Assembly: GCF_000247605.1 (NCBI RefSeq)
Contig: NC_016894.1
Coordinates: 1,787,732-1,851,731 of the forward strand
Length of the DNA: 64,000 nucleotides
Direction: 5' to 3'
Source of the DNA: Acetobacterium woodii DSM 1030
GTDB taxonomy: Bacteria; Bacillota; Clostridia; Eubacteriales; Eubacteriaceae
Part shown: piece after piece, positions 54,327 to 63,411 of the stretch
Numbering within the stretch: the stretch's first letter is position 1
Layout: each line of letters begins with the position of its first letter
Translations under genes and position numbers: made by a program
The notes under the pieces: model-generated
The model's database searches: none
What the model was told of the DNA's origin: nothing
Seen by the model: only the letters and a program-made list of their open reading frames with translations

Positions 54327-57300
54327 ATGAAAATTAACGAAAACAAGAGGCGGTCAGAGTCGATTAAGGGTAAGCTACTTTTGGGTGTATTAGGTGTAAC
54401 AATACTTGTTTTTGCAATTTGTATTGGCGTATTCACTTATAATGCTTATAGCTCTTCACTGAATCAGGCGAAGAGCTATACTCAATCTCAGGCGGACAGT
54501 TATGCAAATGATATTAATAATGAGATCACCAAAGTAGAGATTGTTCCTAAAACGTTAGCGCTGTCCTTTGAAGGCATGAAAAATGGGCATCAGACAAACC
54601 GTGATCAGGCCATTGACATCTTGAAAAAGGTGTTGGAGGATAATCCCAATATTTTTGATATCTGGATGATTTGGGAACCTGATGCTTTTGATGGCAATGA
54701 TGAAGCTTATAAAAACAAACCGGGTTATGATGAAACTGGTCGACTCGTACCTTATGTTTATAAAAACGGGAACAGCATCGTTACTGAGGCCATTCCTAAT
54801 TATACGGTTGAAGCAGAAAATGCCTATTATCAACTGCCCTTTAAATCTGGGAAAGAAGTTGTAATGGAGCCATATGTAAGTATCATTGATAATGAACCAA
54901 TTTCAATGACAACAATCTCCTTTCCGATTAAATCGGGGAATACTGTTTTGGGTGTTGTCGGGGTTGATATTGAACTAAGCGCGCTAAAATCACTGGTTTC
55001 AGAGATTACCTTATATCAGACCGGTTATGCAGAATTGATTTCCAACCAGGGGGCGATACTTGCTCATCCGACGACTGATTTAGTTGGCAGTGATGCTTAT
55101 GCAAGCTATGATCATGCGGTTATTGGTGATGCAGTCACAAAAGGCGAACCCCTTATCTTTGAAGGATCGTCTGATGCTACGGGCAAAAATAGTGTGATCG
55201 CAATGGCCCCGATTTCTTTTGGAGAAACAGAAACGCCATGGTCGCTGATGGTCGTAGTTCCACAAAATGAAATTACTTCAAATGCTCGAAATAATATTAT
55301 GGTAGCACTGTTGTGCACCTTTATAGCGATCGTACTGCTGGCAATTGCAATTAATAAGATTGCCAAATCGATAACGAATCCGATTGGACAAGTTAATAAG
55401 ATGATTCAGGAAATGACGAAAGGCCATTTGAGTATGCGTCTTCATATGGAGGCCAATGATGAAATTGGAGAAATGGCTGCGGCAATGGATAAAATGGCTG
55501 ATACGCTTCAATTTACGGTGATTAACACTGTGAAGAACATTGCAGCAGGGGACGTTTCCTATAACATCGAAATAACAGATTCCCAGGATGAAATCACACC
55601 CGCTTTGAAACAAACCGTTGAAAGGATTCGCGAGCTGGTTGCCGAGACCAATCGGTTATCGGCGGCAGCCGTTGAAGGAAAACTTGATATCCGTGGGGAT
55701 GCCAATGCTTTTAGTGGTGGATTTAAAGACATTGTGGTTGGCATAAACAATACGCTTGATGCTGTTATTGAGCCAATCAACATGGCTTCGAATTATATGG
55801 AAAAAATCGGACAGGGGATTATTCCTGAACGAATTACAAAAACATATTACGGAGATTTCGATGGTCTCAAAAACAGTATTAATGCTTGTATCGATGGGTT
55901 AGGTGGATTGGTAGAAGCAAATATGATTTTAGGAAAATTAGGTCGAAATGATTTTAGTGATAAAATTGAAAATGATTATCAGGGGATTTATGGAGAAATG
56001 TGCGCAGCCATCAATAATATTCGCAGAAAACTTGATCATATTGAAGACATCAATAACAATATTGCTAACGGTGACTTACGTGATTTGGCTGACTTGAAAA
56101 GTAGAGGAAGGCATTCCGAAAAGGACAATCTGATCCCCAGTTTTATTAGGATGTTGGATAACATTAAGACATTGGTTGACGAAACAGAAGAAATGTCGAA
56201 ATGTGCAGTTCAGGGCAATTTTGAGTATCGGGGTGATGCCAGTCGGCTGCCAGGGAAATATGCTGAGGTGATTTTAGGGTTCAATCAGACTTTAGATGCC
56301 ATCATTGAGCCGTTGATTGAAGCTTCTCAGGTTTTGCAGGAGTTGGCAAATGGTAACTTGCAGGTAAAAGTGATAGGCGATTATAAAGGGGACCATGCGA
56401 AAATTAAAAACGATCTAAACACAACCATTGTGGCTCTGGATGGTTATGTCAATGAGATTGCCAATACTTTAGCTTCTATCGGAAAAGGCAATATGGATCA
56501 TCATATTACGGCAGATTATCTGGGTGATTTTTCGACTATTAAAAATGCACTAAACGAAATTACAACCCGTCTAAGCACGACGTTGTCAGATATTAATGAT
56601 GTAGCAACTCAGGTAGAAGTTGGTTCTAGATTAATTTCAGATGGGGGACAGACGCTTGCTCAGGGTACCACCGAACAAGCCAGTTCAACTCAGGAACTTT
56701 CTGCGTCGATTGATGAGGTGGCGGCGGAAACGAAACAAAATGCTCTTCGTGCCAGCGAAGCGAATGAGCGGTCAGTGCAAGTTCGAAAGAATGCTGAATT
56801 GGGAAATAGTCAGATGAGCAAAATGGTTTCAGCGATGCAAGAAATAAATGTTTCATCCAATGATATTTCAAAAATCATCAAAGTGATTGATGATATTGCT
56901 TTTCAGACCAATATTCTAGCATTAAATGCAGCTGTGGAAGCTGCTCGCGCGGGAGCGCATGGCAAGGGATTTGCTGTGGTTGCTCAGGAAGTTAGAAACC
57001 TGGCCGCACGAAGTGCCGATGCCGCCAAAGAAACAACGACCTTAATTGAAGGCTCGATTGAAAAAGTAGGCGTTGGTGGAAAAATCGCCGATGAGACAGC
57101 TGAAAGTCTAAAACAAATTCTTAAAGAAATTGATCAGGTTGCTGCTTTGGTGGGTACGATTGCCCAGGCATCGAATGAACAGGCATCAGAGATCGCCCAG
57201 ATTACCCAGGGCATTGAACAGGTTGCTCAGGTGGTTCAAACCAATTCGGCCACCGCCGAAAAAAGCGCGGCTGCCAGTGAAGAACTAACCGGTCAGGCTG

Positions 57301-57347
57301 AAATGCTTAAACAGATGGTTGATGCCTTTCAGTTAAAACAACAATAG
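54327..57347 (+). CDS. Methyl-accepting chemotaxis protein with Cache sensor, 3' end interrupted by repeat element (1006 aa)
   Basis: TM1 about 14-36, a double-Cache sensor (about 37-325; [33 protein letters not shown]), TM2 about 328-345, HAMP, several HAMP-like modules without PAS, and the signalling hairpin ([33 protein letters not shown]). It ends AFQLKQQ at a TAG that is supplied by the first bases of the inserted element. Without the insert the frame would run on for 32 residues to IILDDLDKY. The protein is therefore probably functional in signalling but lacks the C-terminal tail. AAAAGGAG precedes the start. Confidence 0.92.
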   Translation: MKINENKRRSESIKGKLLLGVLGVTILVFAICIGVFTYNAYSSSLNQAKSYTQSQADSYANDINNEITKVEIVPKTLALSFEGMKNGHQTNRDQAIDILKKVLEDNPNIFDIWMIWEPDAFDGNDEAYKNKPGYDETGRLVPYVYKNGNSIVTEAIPNYTVEAENAYYQLPFKSGKEVVMEPYVSIIDNEPISMTTISFPIKSGNTVLGVVGVDIELSALKSLVSEITLYQTGYAELISNQGAILAHPTTDLVGSDAYASYDHAVIGDAVTKGEPLIFEGSSDATGKNSVIAMAPISFGETETPWSLMVVVPQNEITSNARNNIMVALLCTFIAIVLLAIAINKIAKSITNPIGQVNKMIQEMTKGHLSMRLHMEANDEIGEMAAAMDKMADTLQFTVINTVKNIAAGDVSYNIEITDSQDEITPALKQTVERIRELVAETNRLSAAAVEGKLDIRGDANAFSGGFKDIVVGINNTLDAVIEPINMASNYMEKIGQGIIPERITKTYYGDFDGLKNSINACIDGLGGLVEANMILGKLGRNDFSDKIENDYQGIYGEMCAAINNIRRKLDHIEDINNNIANGDLRDLADLKSRGRHSEKDNLIPSFIRMLDNIKTLVDETEEMSKCAVQGNFEYRGDASRLPGKYAEVILGFNQTLDAIIEPLIEASQVLQELANGNLQVKVIGDYKGDHAKIKNDLNTTIVALDGYVNEIANTLASIGKGNMDHHITADYLGDFSTIKNALNEITTRLSTTLSDINDVATQVEVGSRLISDGGQTLAQGTTEQASSTQELSASIDEVAAETKQNALRASEANERSVQVRKNAELGNSQMSKMVSAMQEINVSSNDISKIIKVIDDIAFQTNILALNAAVEAARAGAHGKGFAVVAQEVRNLAARSADAAKETTTLIEGSIEKVGVGGKIADETAESLKQILKEIDQVAALVGTIAQASNEQASEIAQITQGIEQVAQVVQTNSATAEKSAAASEELTGQAEMLKQMVDAFQLKQQ

Positions 57348-57515
57348 GCGTTTGCGAAATTAAAAAACATCGAACAACGGTTGCTTTGGGCGCAGTTTCC
57401 ACAAACGATTTCGTAACGTGTAGGCGAACAGTTCATCGAACTGTCCGCCGTACAGTGTAGAAATTGTTTCGTGTGAAACTGCGCCCAAAGCTCATGGCAG
57501 TTTCGCAATTACCTA
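57345..57515. mobile_element. 171-bp MITE-like element, copy D, inserted in a receptor gene
   Basis: Ends TAGGCGTTTGCGAAA / TTTCGCAATTACCTA. It is flanked by perfect 10-bp direct repeats AAAACAACAA (57335-57344 and 57516-57525), as left by transposition. It has no coding capacity and forms a long imperfect hairpin. Its first three bases TAG are the stop codon of the receptor. Arms are oriented as in copy B with the core inverted. A transposase acting in trans must be elsewhere; none is in the window. Confidence 0.92.
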
Positions 57516-57525
57516 AAAACAACAA

Positions 57526-57624
57526 GTCACCACGGTAAATAAACCGGATTCGGAAATGAAAAAATCGGCAATTTTAAGTGAAATAGAACCGCGAATTATT
57601 CTGGACGATTTGGACAAGTATTAA
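57526..57624 (+). pseudogene. Severed 3' end of the receptor gene (32 codons and stop)
   Basis: Directly after the right direct repeat, the frame continues VTTVNKPDSE... and ends EPRIILDDLDKY, TAA. Removing the element and one direct repeat fuses it in frame to LKQQ, giving a 1038-residue receptor whose end matches the other tails (VLDDMEFDKY, MLDDMEMDKY). Confidence 0.9.
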
Positions 57625-57636
57625 AACATCCTAACG

Positions 57637-57676
57637 GTTACCTGAGTAATTACAGTAGATGATTGCTCAGGTAACT
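57637..57676. terminator. Hairpin between receptor and LysR genes
   Basis: GTTACCTGAGTAAT and (after a ~10-nt loop) ATTGCTCAGGTAAC pair with one G-T. T-runs are poor on both sides, so it may be a weak shared terminator. Confidence 0.6.
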
Positions 57677-57709
57677 AAATCCACAATGATTGTAAGCTGC
57701 AAGATGTGT

Positions 57710-58630
57710 CTAAACAATGATGCCAACTGGTGTTTCGGTTAAAATATCGGTACTACCATAGTCTCTGGCGATTTTCATAAAATCCAACATACCTTTACTG
57801 ATGTGTTTGTTTTTATGATAAACAAGGTTAAATGTCCGATTCCAATGATTCGATATATTTTTAATCACAAAAATGTCGCCGTTTTTAATTTCTTCTTCAA
57901 CTAATCGGATTGAAATAGCGGCCAGGCAATTGTTTTTCATGACAATTGTTTTGATAATTTCGGGAGAGGTTACTTCCCAGCCAATATTTAAATCAAAGCC
58001 CTTTTTTTGGGTGAATTCCATAAATAATTTTCGGGTGCCACTTCCTTGTTCCCGCATAATGAAAATTTCTTTTTCCAATTCACTTATCTTTATTTGTTTT
58101 TGTCCGGCAAAACGATGGTGTTTTCCGCATATAATGACAAGATAGTCATTAATAACAGGCTCGACGATTAAGTCCGCATTTTTTGTTTCGCCTTCAACGA
58201 GTCCGATATCCAACTCGGCATTGAGCAGACGGGCTTCAATCATTTTAGTGTTATTGACATAACTGAAGGTATCAATATCTGCGTTTCTTTTTTTAAAATC
58301 ATTGATCAATGATGAAAGCAAACAGGCACCAATGGTGACAGTTGAACCTATTTTTACCAATTCTTTGCGTCCGACAACACTTGACATGCTTTTTTCCAGT
58401 TCATCAAATTGACGGATCACGATACGGGCGTGTTGGCTTAAAAATTTTCCGGCTTCAGTAATAAATAGGCGTTTTCCCAGACGCTCAAAAAGTTGAACAT
58501 CATAATGGTTTTCGAGTTCTTTAATAACCTGGCTCACTGATGGTTGAGTAATAAAAAACTGTTTTGCGGCAAGTGACATTGATCCGGTTTGTTCAACAGC
58601 AACAAATATTTTCAGATGGCGAATATCCAT
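57710..58630 (-). CDS. LysR-family transcriptional regulator (306 aa)
   Basis: Standard LysR layout: N-terminal winged helix (MDIRHLKIFVAVEQTGSMSL, FITQPSVSQVIKELE) and a two-lobed effector domain (about 90-300). I use the ATG at 58630 (GGAG eight bases before it), although the frame opens at 58699, because the family begins there. It is divergent from the siroheme-type reductase gene across 162 bp, the usual arrangement for control of that gene; related CysB/CbbR-like regulators sense metabolites. The effector is unknown. Confidence 0.9.
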   Translation of the reverse strand: MDIRHLKIFVAVEQTGSMSLAAKQFFITQPSVSQVIKELENHYDVQLFERLGKRLFITEAGKFLSQHARIVIRQFDELEKSMSSVVGRKELVKIGSTVTIGACLLSSLINDFKKRNADIDTFSYVNNTKMIEARLLNAELDIGLVEGETKNADLIVEPVINDYLVIICGKHHRFAGQKQIKISELEKEIFIMREQGSGTRKLFMEFTQKKGFDLNIGWEVTSPEIIKTIVMKNNCLAAISIRLVEEEIKNGDIFVIKNISNHWNRTFNLVYHKNKHISKGMLDFMKIARDYGSTDILTETPVGIIV

Positions 58631-58719
58631 TTTTTCTGCTCCAATCGATACCAATAGTTGATATAGGTAATTCTTATTGATAATATAAAATAATACCATT
58701 TTATTTATATGAAAACAAG

Positions 58720-58728
58720 TGCTATACT
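58720..58728 (+). promoter_or_regulatory. Extended -10 promoter of the reductase gene
   Basis: TGCTATACT (TG-n-TATACT), 67 bp before the start, inside the divergent region where a LysR protein would bind. Confidence 0.5.
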
Positions 58729-58792
58729 TTGTCTAACATGTACATGAGTTGTTAAAAAATAAAATATAGTTACTACTTTAGAGGAGATAAAC

Positions 58793-59677
58793 GTGATGAC
58801 ATTAGCAATTAGTAAAGAAGAAGAAAAAAAGGTTAAAGGATTGGGCTTTTTAAGAAATCGGGGAACGGATAATTTTTCAGGTCGGGTGATTACCGAAAAT
58901 GGTTTAATAACGACTGAGCAGGCGAAATGTATTATCGAAGCTGCCGAAAAATATGGAAATGGTAAGTTGGCATTAACAACGCGATTAACCATTGAATGTC
59001 AGGGAATTCCATTTGAAAAAATCAATGAATTTAAAGCATGTTTAGCCCAAGGGGGGTTAGAAACGGGGGGAACTGGCGCTAAAGTACGTCCGGTTTTATC
59101 GTGTAAAGGAACTACCTGTCAATACGGGTTAATCGATACATTTGCCTTGGCAAAAGAAATTCATGATCGCTTTTATAGCGGTATGCGGGAAATAACCCTG
59201 CCCCATAAATTTAAAATCGCGGTGGGCGGTTGTCCGAATAATTGTGTTAAGCCAGATTTAAATGACCTGGGTATTATTGGACAATACCAGCCTGAATTAC
59301 AGCAAGAATCCTGCCGGAATTGCAAAAATTGTAATGTAATAAAAGCCTGTCCGATTGGCGCTATCAAAATGAAAGACGGACTGATAAAAATCGATGAAAA
59401 TGCTTGTTTGAATTGTGGCCGTTGTATTGATCAATGTCCGTTTGATGTCATTAAAAATGGGATAAAAGGCTACAAACTTGTCGTTGGTGGGCGCTGGGGG
59501 AAACAGGGAAATAAGGGAAAAGCATTGGATTCGCTTTTTAGAAATAAAGAAGACGTGCTAGATATGGTTGAAAAGATTATCTATTTTTACAAGGAACAGG
59601 GACAACCGGGAGAACGATTTGCGACCACCATTGAACGTTTGGGTTTTGAAATTGTACAAGAAAAATTACTGTGTTAA
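58793..59677 (+). CDS. Siroheme/4Fe-4S nitrite-sulfite reductase-like protein with ferredoxin domain (about 294 aa)
   Basis: N-terminal NiR/SiR half-domain, then the siroheme-[4Fe-4S] ligands CKGTTCQYG and GGCPNNC, then two 4Fe-4S motifs CRNCKNCNVIKACP and CLNCGRCIDQCP (about 180-222), and a C-terminal helical piece. The small single-chain form resembles anaerobic sulfite reductase AsrC and other small siroheme reductases, so six-electron reduction of sulfite or nitrite is likely, with unknown electron donor. Start: GTG 58793 or ATG 58796 behind GAGGAG. Divergent LysR regulator. Confidence 0.87.
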   Translation: MMTLAISKEEEKKVKGLGFLRNRGTDNFSGRVITENGLITTEQAKCIIEAAEKYGNGKLALTTRLTIECQGIPFEKINEFKACLAQGGLETGGTGAKVRPVLSCKGTTCQYGLIDTFALAKEIHDRFYSGMREITLPHKFKIAVGGCPNNCVKPDLNDLGIIGQYQPELQQESCRNCKNCNVIKACPIGAIKMKDGLIKIDENACLNCGRCIDQCPFDVIKNGIKGYKLVVGGRWGKQGNKGKALDSLFRNKEDVLDMVEKIIYFYKEQGQPGERFATTIERLGFEIVQEKLLC

Positions 59678-59731
59678 AATGGAGTGAATAAAAAAATTAC
59701 AATTATTTAAATAAAAAATGGAGCGTGTAAA

Positions 59732-60646
59732 ATGGAGATAGAAAAAGTATCGATCATCGGTTTGGGAGCGCTGGGAATCCTCTTTGGGGATTTGATCTTT
59801 CAAAAAATTAGTTCAGATCTGACGATTATTGCTGATCAAAAACGCATCGAAAAGTACAAAACTGAGGGTGTTTTCTGTAATCAGAAACGGTGTGATTTTA
59901 ATTATTTATCGCCAGAAGATGAAACCGTGATAGCGGATCTGATAATATTCTGCGTTAAAATTAATGGTCTGAAAGAAGCGATTCAAGCGGTTGAAAAACA
60001 CGTTGGCCCGAACACTATCTTCATTTCCTTATTAAACGGCATCACCAGTGAAACCATCATTGGCGAACATTTTGGTGAAAAAAATTTGGTTTGGTCAGTG
60101 GCCCAGGGGATGGATACGGTTAAAGTGGAGAACCAACTTCATTATACCAATCCGGGGATAATTTGTTTTGGCAATCGCAATTCAGATGAACCCTCAAGTA
60201 CGGTTAAACGAGTTAAAAACTTTTTTGACAAAGTAGGAATTGCCTACCAGATTGACAATCAGATGGAACGGAAAATATGGTCTAAATTTATGTTGAATGT
60301 TGGAATAAATCAAGTTGTTTCGGTTTTTGGAGAAAACTTCGGAAGTGTCCAAAAAATGGGGGAACTGCGAGATTTGATGATCGCTGCCATGGCTGAAGTA
60401 ATTCCACTTGCACAAAAAGAGGGGATCGATTTGAATCAAGCCGATATTAACTATTGGCTTGGAGTGGTCGATGCCCTTGATGCGAAAGGGAAACCATCGA
60501 TGCGTCAGGATGTTGAAGCAAGACGCCCCAGTGAAGTTGAACTTTTTTCAGGAACCGTTATACAACTGGGAAAAAAATATGGAATTGTTACCCCAGTGAA
60601 TGAGATGCTTTATAATAAAATAAAAAAAGTAGAAAGTTCATATTGA
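59732..60646 (+). CDS. Ketopantoate reductase (PanE/ApbA)-like NADP oxidoreductase (304 aa)
   Basis: N-terminal Rossmann fold with GLGALGILFG (about 10-19), then FCVKINGLKEAI and LLNGI near 95-110, and the C-terminal helical domain with the catalytic-type Lys in MERKIWSKFMLNVGINQ and the late PSMRQDVEARRPSEVE, which is the usual PanE/ApbA signature. It reduces a 2-keto acid with NADPH; ketopantoate is likely, but this family has many relatives of unknown substrate and no pantothenate genes are adjacent. It follows the reductase gene by 54 bp, probably in one transcript. Confidence 0.85.
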   Translation: MEIEKVSIIGLGALGILFGDLIFQKISSDLTIIADQKRIEKYKTEGVFCNQKRCDFNYLSPEDETVIADLIIFCVKINGLKEAIQAVEKHVGPNTIFISLLNGITSETIIGEHFGEKNLVWSVAQGMDTVKVENQLHYTNPGIICFGNRNSDEPSSTVKRVKNFFDKVGIAYQIDNQMERKIWSKFMLNVGINQVVSVFGENFGSVQKMGELRDLMIAAMAEVIPLAQKEGIDLNQADINYWLGVVDALDAKGKPSMRQDVEARRPSEVELFSGTVIQLGKKYGIVTPVNEMLYNKIKKVESSY

Positions 60647-60854
60647 ACAAAGAACAAAATTCCATCTGATCGGAAAAATAATCATTATCAGAATCAATTG
60701 ACACTATCAGTTATGAGGTGGTGGTTAAGGGATGTTTGATGATGATTTTTTTATTAAATTGATAAATTTTTAAGAGTAAATTTAAATCAAAGAAAACAAT
60801 TAAAACAGTAAATTAAACCCAAATTTTTAATACTAAAAATATGGAAGCGTTTAC

Positions 60855-60883
60855 TTGACAAGGATGATTTTAAGATGTATTAT
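60855..60883 (+). promoter_or_regulatory. Sigma-A promoter of the corrinoid/methyltransferase operon
   Basis: TTGACA, 17-bp spacer, TATTAT, 62 bp before the corrinoid gene start. The palindrome TGTGCACA at 60897-60904, just past the start point, may be an operator. Confidence 0.8.
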
Positions 60884-60945
60884 GTGAAAACAGACATGTG
60901 CACACAAGTTATACAAGTAATAGAAACTAAAGGAGAAAGTGAATA

Positions 60946-61575
60946 ATGTTGGATTTAAAAGTATTAACACAAACGTTAGGTGATCTTGAAGAAGATGAAG
61001 TAATGGAACTGTTAAAAGATTTTATGGAAACCAATCCTTCGGAAGTTGAAGCATTAGAAGCTGTGGCTGCCTGTCAAAGTGGAATGGCAATCGTTGGAGA
61101 TCTTTTTGAAAAAGGCGAATATTTTGTTGGTGATCTGATTTTTGCCGGGGAATTATTAACCGAAGCAATCAATGTCTTAAAACCAGCCCTTGGGGGTGGT
61201 GATTCGACTGTGATTGGTACTATTTTATTAGGAACTGTTCATGGTGATTTACATGATATTGGCAAAAATATTTTCCGTAGTATGTCAGAAGCGGCGGGAT
61301 TTGAAGTAGTTGATTTGGGGATCGATGTTTCATCTGATGTTTTTGTTGAAAAAGCAAAAGAATTCAAACCGCAGATTATCGGGATGAGTGGTGTTTTGAC
61401 TTTAGCCATTGATTCGATGAAAGAAACTGTGGATGCCGTTAAAGCAGCGGGCATTGATGCTAAAATTATTATTGGTGGGAATCCAGTAACTAAAGAAGCC
61501 TGTGAATATGTGGGAGCAGATATTTTTACTACAAATGCGGCTGAAGGCGTGAAATTATGTCAAGAGTGGATGTAA
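60946..61575 (+). CDS. Corrinoid protein of a methyltransferase system, second copy (209 aa)
   Basis: Same architecture as the protein at 4526: helical cap, then a B12 domain with GDLHDIGKN (D101, H103 as axial ligand, G106) and the GGNPVT loop. The sequences are clearly diverged, so they serve different methyltransferases. A methyl-THF methyltransferase gene follows 88 bp later, and together they would pass methyl groups to tetrahydrofolate for the Wood-Ljungdahl pathway. AAAGGAG lies upstream. Confidence 0.93.
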   Translation: MLDLKVLTQTLGDLEEDEVMELLKDFMETNPSEVEALEAVAACQSGMAIVGDLFEKGEYFVGDLIFAGELLTEAINVLKPALGGGDSTVIGTILLGTVHGDLHDIGKNIFRSMSEAAGFEVVDLGIDVSSDVFVEKAKEFKPQIIGMSGVLTLAIDSMKETVDAVKAAGIDAKIIIGGNPVTKEACEYVGADIFTTNAAEGVKLCQEWM

Positions 61576-61663
61576 TTAGATTGACTAAAATCATGAGTGA
61601 ATTATCATAAATTAAGTTGAACCAAATAAATAATATGGACAGAATATTTTTAAAGGAGCGAAT

Positions 61664-62470
61664 ATGATTATTATTGGAGAGAAGATTAACGGGACGATAC
61701 CAATAGTAAAAGAAGCTATTGAAAAACGTGATGCCGCATTTATTGCAGATCGTGCAGTTAAACAGACAGATGCAGGAGCAGATTTTATCGATGTCTGTGC
61801 CAGTACAGCCCCTGAATACGAAATTGAAACACTGAAATGGCTGATGGCGGTCGTTCAAGATGCGACCGACACACCCTTATGTATTGATAGCCCTAACCCA
61901 CGAGTGATTGAAGCGGTGTTTAAATATGCAAATAAGCCGGGGATGTTAAATTCCATTTCGGAAGAAGGGGATAAATGTGAGGTGCTATTACCGCTGTTGG
62001 AAGGTAATACATGGGAAGTGGTAGGCCTTACCTGTGACAATAACGGTATTCCCAATGATGTGCAAACAAAATTGGATATTACCAAAAGCATGGTAGAAAA
62101 AGCCGCTCAATATCAGATTACGCCAGATCGGATTCATATTGATCCATGTGTAATGGCACTTTCTACGGAAAATAATTCGATGTTGAATTTTCAACAGGAA
62201 ATTAAAGCGATTAAGGAGCTCTATCCAACAATTCATGTAACCGGTGCCATAAGCAATATGTCGTTCGGATTGCCAGTACGTGCTCTTTTAAATAAAACGT
62301 GTATGGCTTTTGCCATTCAGGCAGGGATGGATTCGGCGGTGATAGATCCAATGAATCGCGATATGATGGGTACTATTTTTGCAACATATGCACTTATGGG
62401 TAAAGATAAACATTGCCGAAAATATAGTAAAGCGTATCGGTCTGGCCAGATCGGTCCGCTCGATAGATAA
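61664..62470 (+). CDS. Corrinoid:tetrahydrofolate methyltransferase, MtvA/AcsE type (268 aa)
   Basis: Pterin-binding TIM barrel: IIIGEKINGTIP at the start, DAGADFIDVCAS, CIDSPNP, GLTCDNNGIP, HIDPCVMALST and AIQAGMDSAVIDPMN are the conserved strands and folate-site segments of methyl-THF:corrinoid methyltransferases. It moves the methyl group from the corrinoid protein to tetrahydrofolate (methyltransferase II of O-demethylation-type systems) or the reverse. Its partner is the corrinoid protein upstream. AAAGGAG seven bases before the start; terminator after it. No methyltransferase I lies in this operon. Confidence 0.93.
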   Translation: MIIIGEKINGTIPIVKEAIEKRDAAFIADRAVKQTDAGADFIDVCASTAPEYEIETLKWLMAVVQDATDTPLCIDSPNPRVIEAVFKYANKPGMLNSISEEGDKCEVLLPLLEGNTWEVVGLTCDNNGIPNDVQTKLDITKSMVEKAAQYQITPDRIHIDPCVMALSTENNSMLNFQQEIKAIKELYPTIHVTGAISNMSFGLPVRALLNKTCMAFAIQAGMDSAVIDPMNRDMMGTIFATYALMGKDKHCRKYSKAYRSGQIGPLDR

Positions 62471-62485
62471 GAAACAATTAAAATT

Positions 62486-62532
62486 AAACATATTGCCATT
62501 GAATGTTGTATTTAATGGTAATATGTTTTTTT
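62486..62532 (+). terminator. Intrinsic terminator after the methyltransferase gene
   Basis: AAACATATTGCCATT / AATGGTAATATGTTT (one G-T pair) with ~12-nt loop, then T's. Confidence 0.9.
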
Positions 62533-62598
62533 TATAGGAATTAATGAATAGATTTATTTGGTAAAAAATTTATTTTCTTAAGATTAAAGGTAAAGCAA

Positions 62599-62627
62599 TT
62601 GACAATAAATGAATGATCGTTTACTAT
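62599..62627 (+). promoter_or_regulatory. TetR-gene promoter with internal operator-like palindrome
   Basis: TTGACA, 17-bp spacer, TACTAT. The near-palindrome TGAATGATCGTTTA (62610-62623) fills the spacer, typical of TetR autoregulation. A related half, GAACGATCACTT, lies at 63294, upstream of ftsH. Confidence 0.65.
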
Positions 62628-62644
62628 AAAAATGAGGTGATCAG

Positions 62645-63208
62645 ATGAGAAAAAAAGATGATGAAAAAGAAAAAAACATAAAAGCAGCTGTCATTAAACT
62701 GATCCTTCATGAAGGGTTTCACGGAACATCGATTTCTAAAATTGCTAAAGAGGCCGGCGTATCACCGGCGACACTTTATATTTATTTTGATAGCAAAGAA
62801 ATGATGTTAAGGGATATTTATCAAGACTATGCGGAAGAGATTTATCATTATATGATAAATAGTATTCATCATGGAATGAATGGCAAGCAATTGATTGAAA
62901 TTCTGATGCGAAGTTATTATGAATATATTCAGGAAAATGAAGAAATTTTTAATTTTGTCGAACAATTTTCTCACTGCCCGTCATTATCATGTGGTTGTGC
63001 TGGAATCCAAGGTATTTTTGATATCAACCATTTAGTTTCTGAACTTAAAGCGAATGAAGTGATCAGAGATTATTATAATGAAAATATCTTATCGATTATA
63101 TTTTATCCGGTTAAATCAATTGTAGTTGATCATGATAAATCAAGAAGTGAACAGGATGAATTACTTGAAGAAATGATAAGAATTATTCAAAACACATTGT
63201 TGAGATAA
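62645..63208 (+). CDS. TetR-family transcriptional regulator (187 aa)
   Basis: The helix-turn-helix is textbook (LILHEGFHGTSISKIAKEAG, VSPATLYIYFDSKEMMLRDI); the ligand domain is helical with two close cysteines in CPSLSCGCAGIQ (about 115-126), which might make it redox- or metal-sensitive, though that is speculation. It follows the corrinoid/methyltransferase operon and precedes ftsH, and has its own promoter with a likely autoregulatory operator. GAGGTGA precedes the ATG. Confidence 0.87.
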   Translation: MRKKDDEKEKNIKAAVIKLILHEGFHGTSISKIAKEAGVSPATLYIYFDSKEMMLRDIYQDYAEEIYHYMINSIHHGMNGKQLIEILMRSYYEYIQENEEIFNFVEQFSHCPSLSCGCAGIQGIFDINHLVSELKANEVIRDYYNENILSIIFYPVKSIVVDHDKSRSEQDELLEEMIRIIQNTLLR

Positions 63209-63411
63209 ATGTCCGGATAAAAATGACGTGATTATTTTGGGAATTAGATTTTCGTGAAGTAATCACGTTAATTCTTAAAGAATAATTAAACGAACGATCA
63301 CTTTTAAAACAGTCGGGGTGATTGAGATAAACATTTTGTCAAAATTACATGTAAATAACAGTTTGGCAATTAAAATAAATTATATCTGATATACAAGAAG
63401 GAGGCATTACA

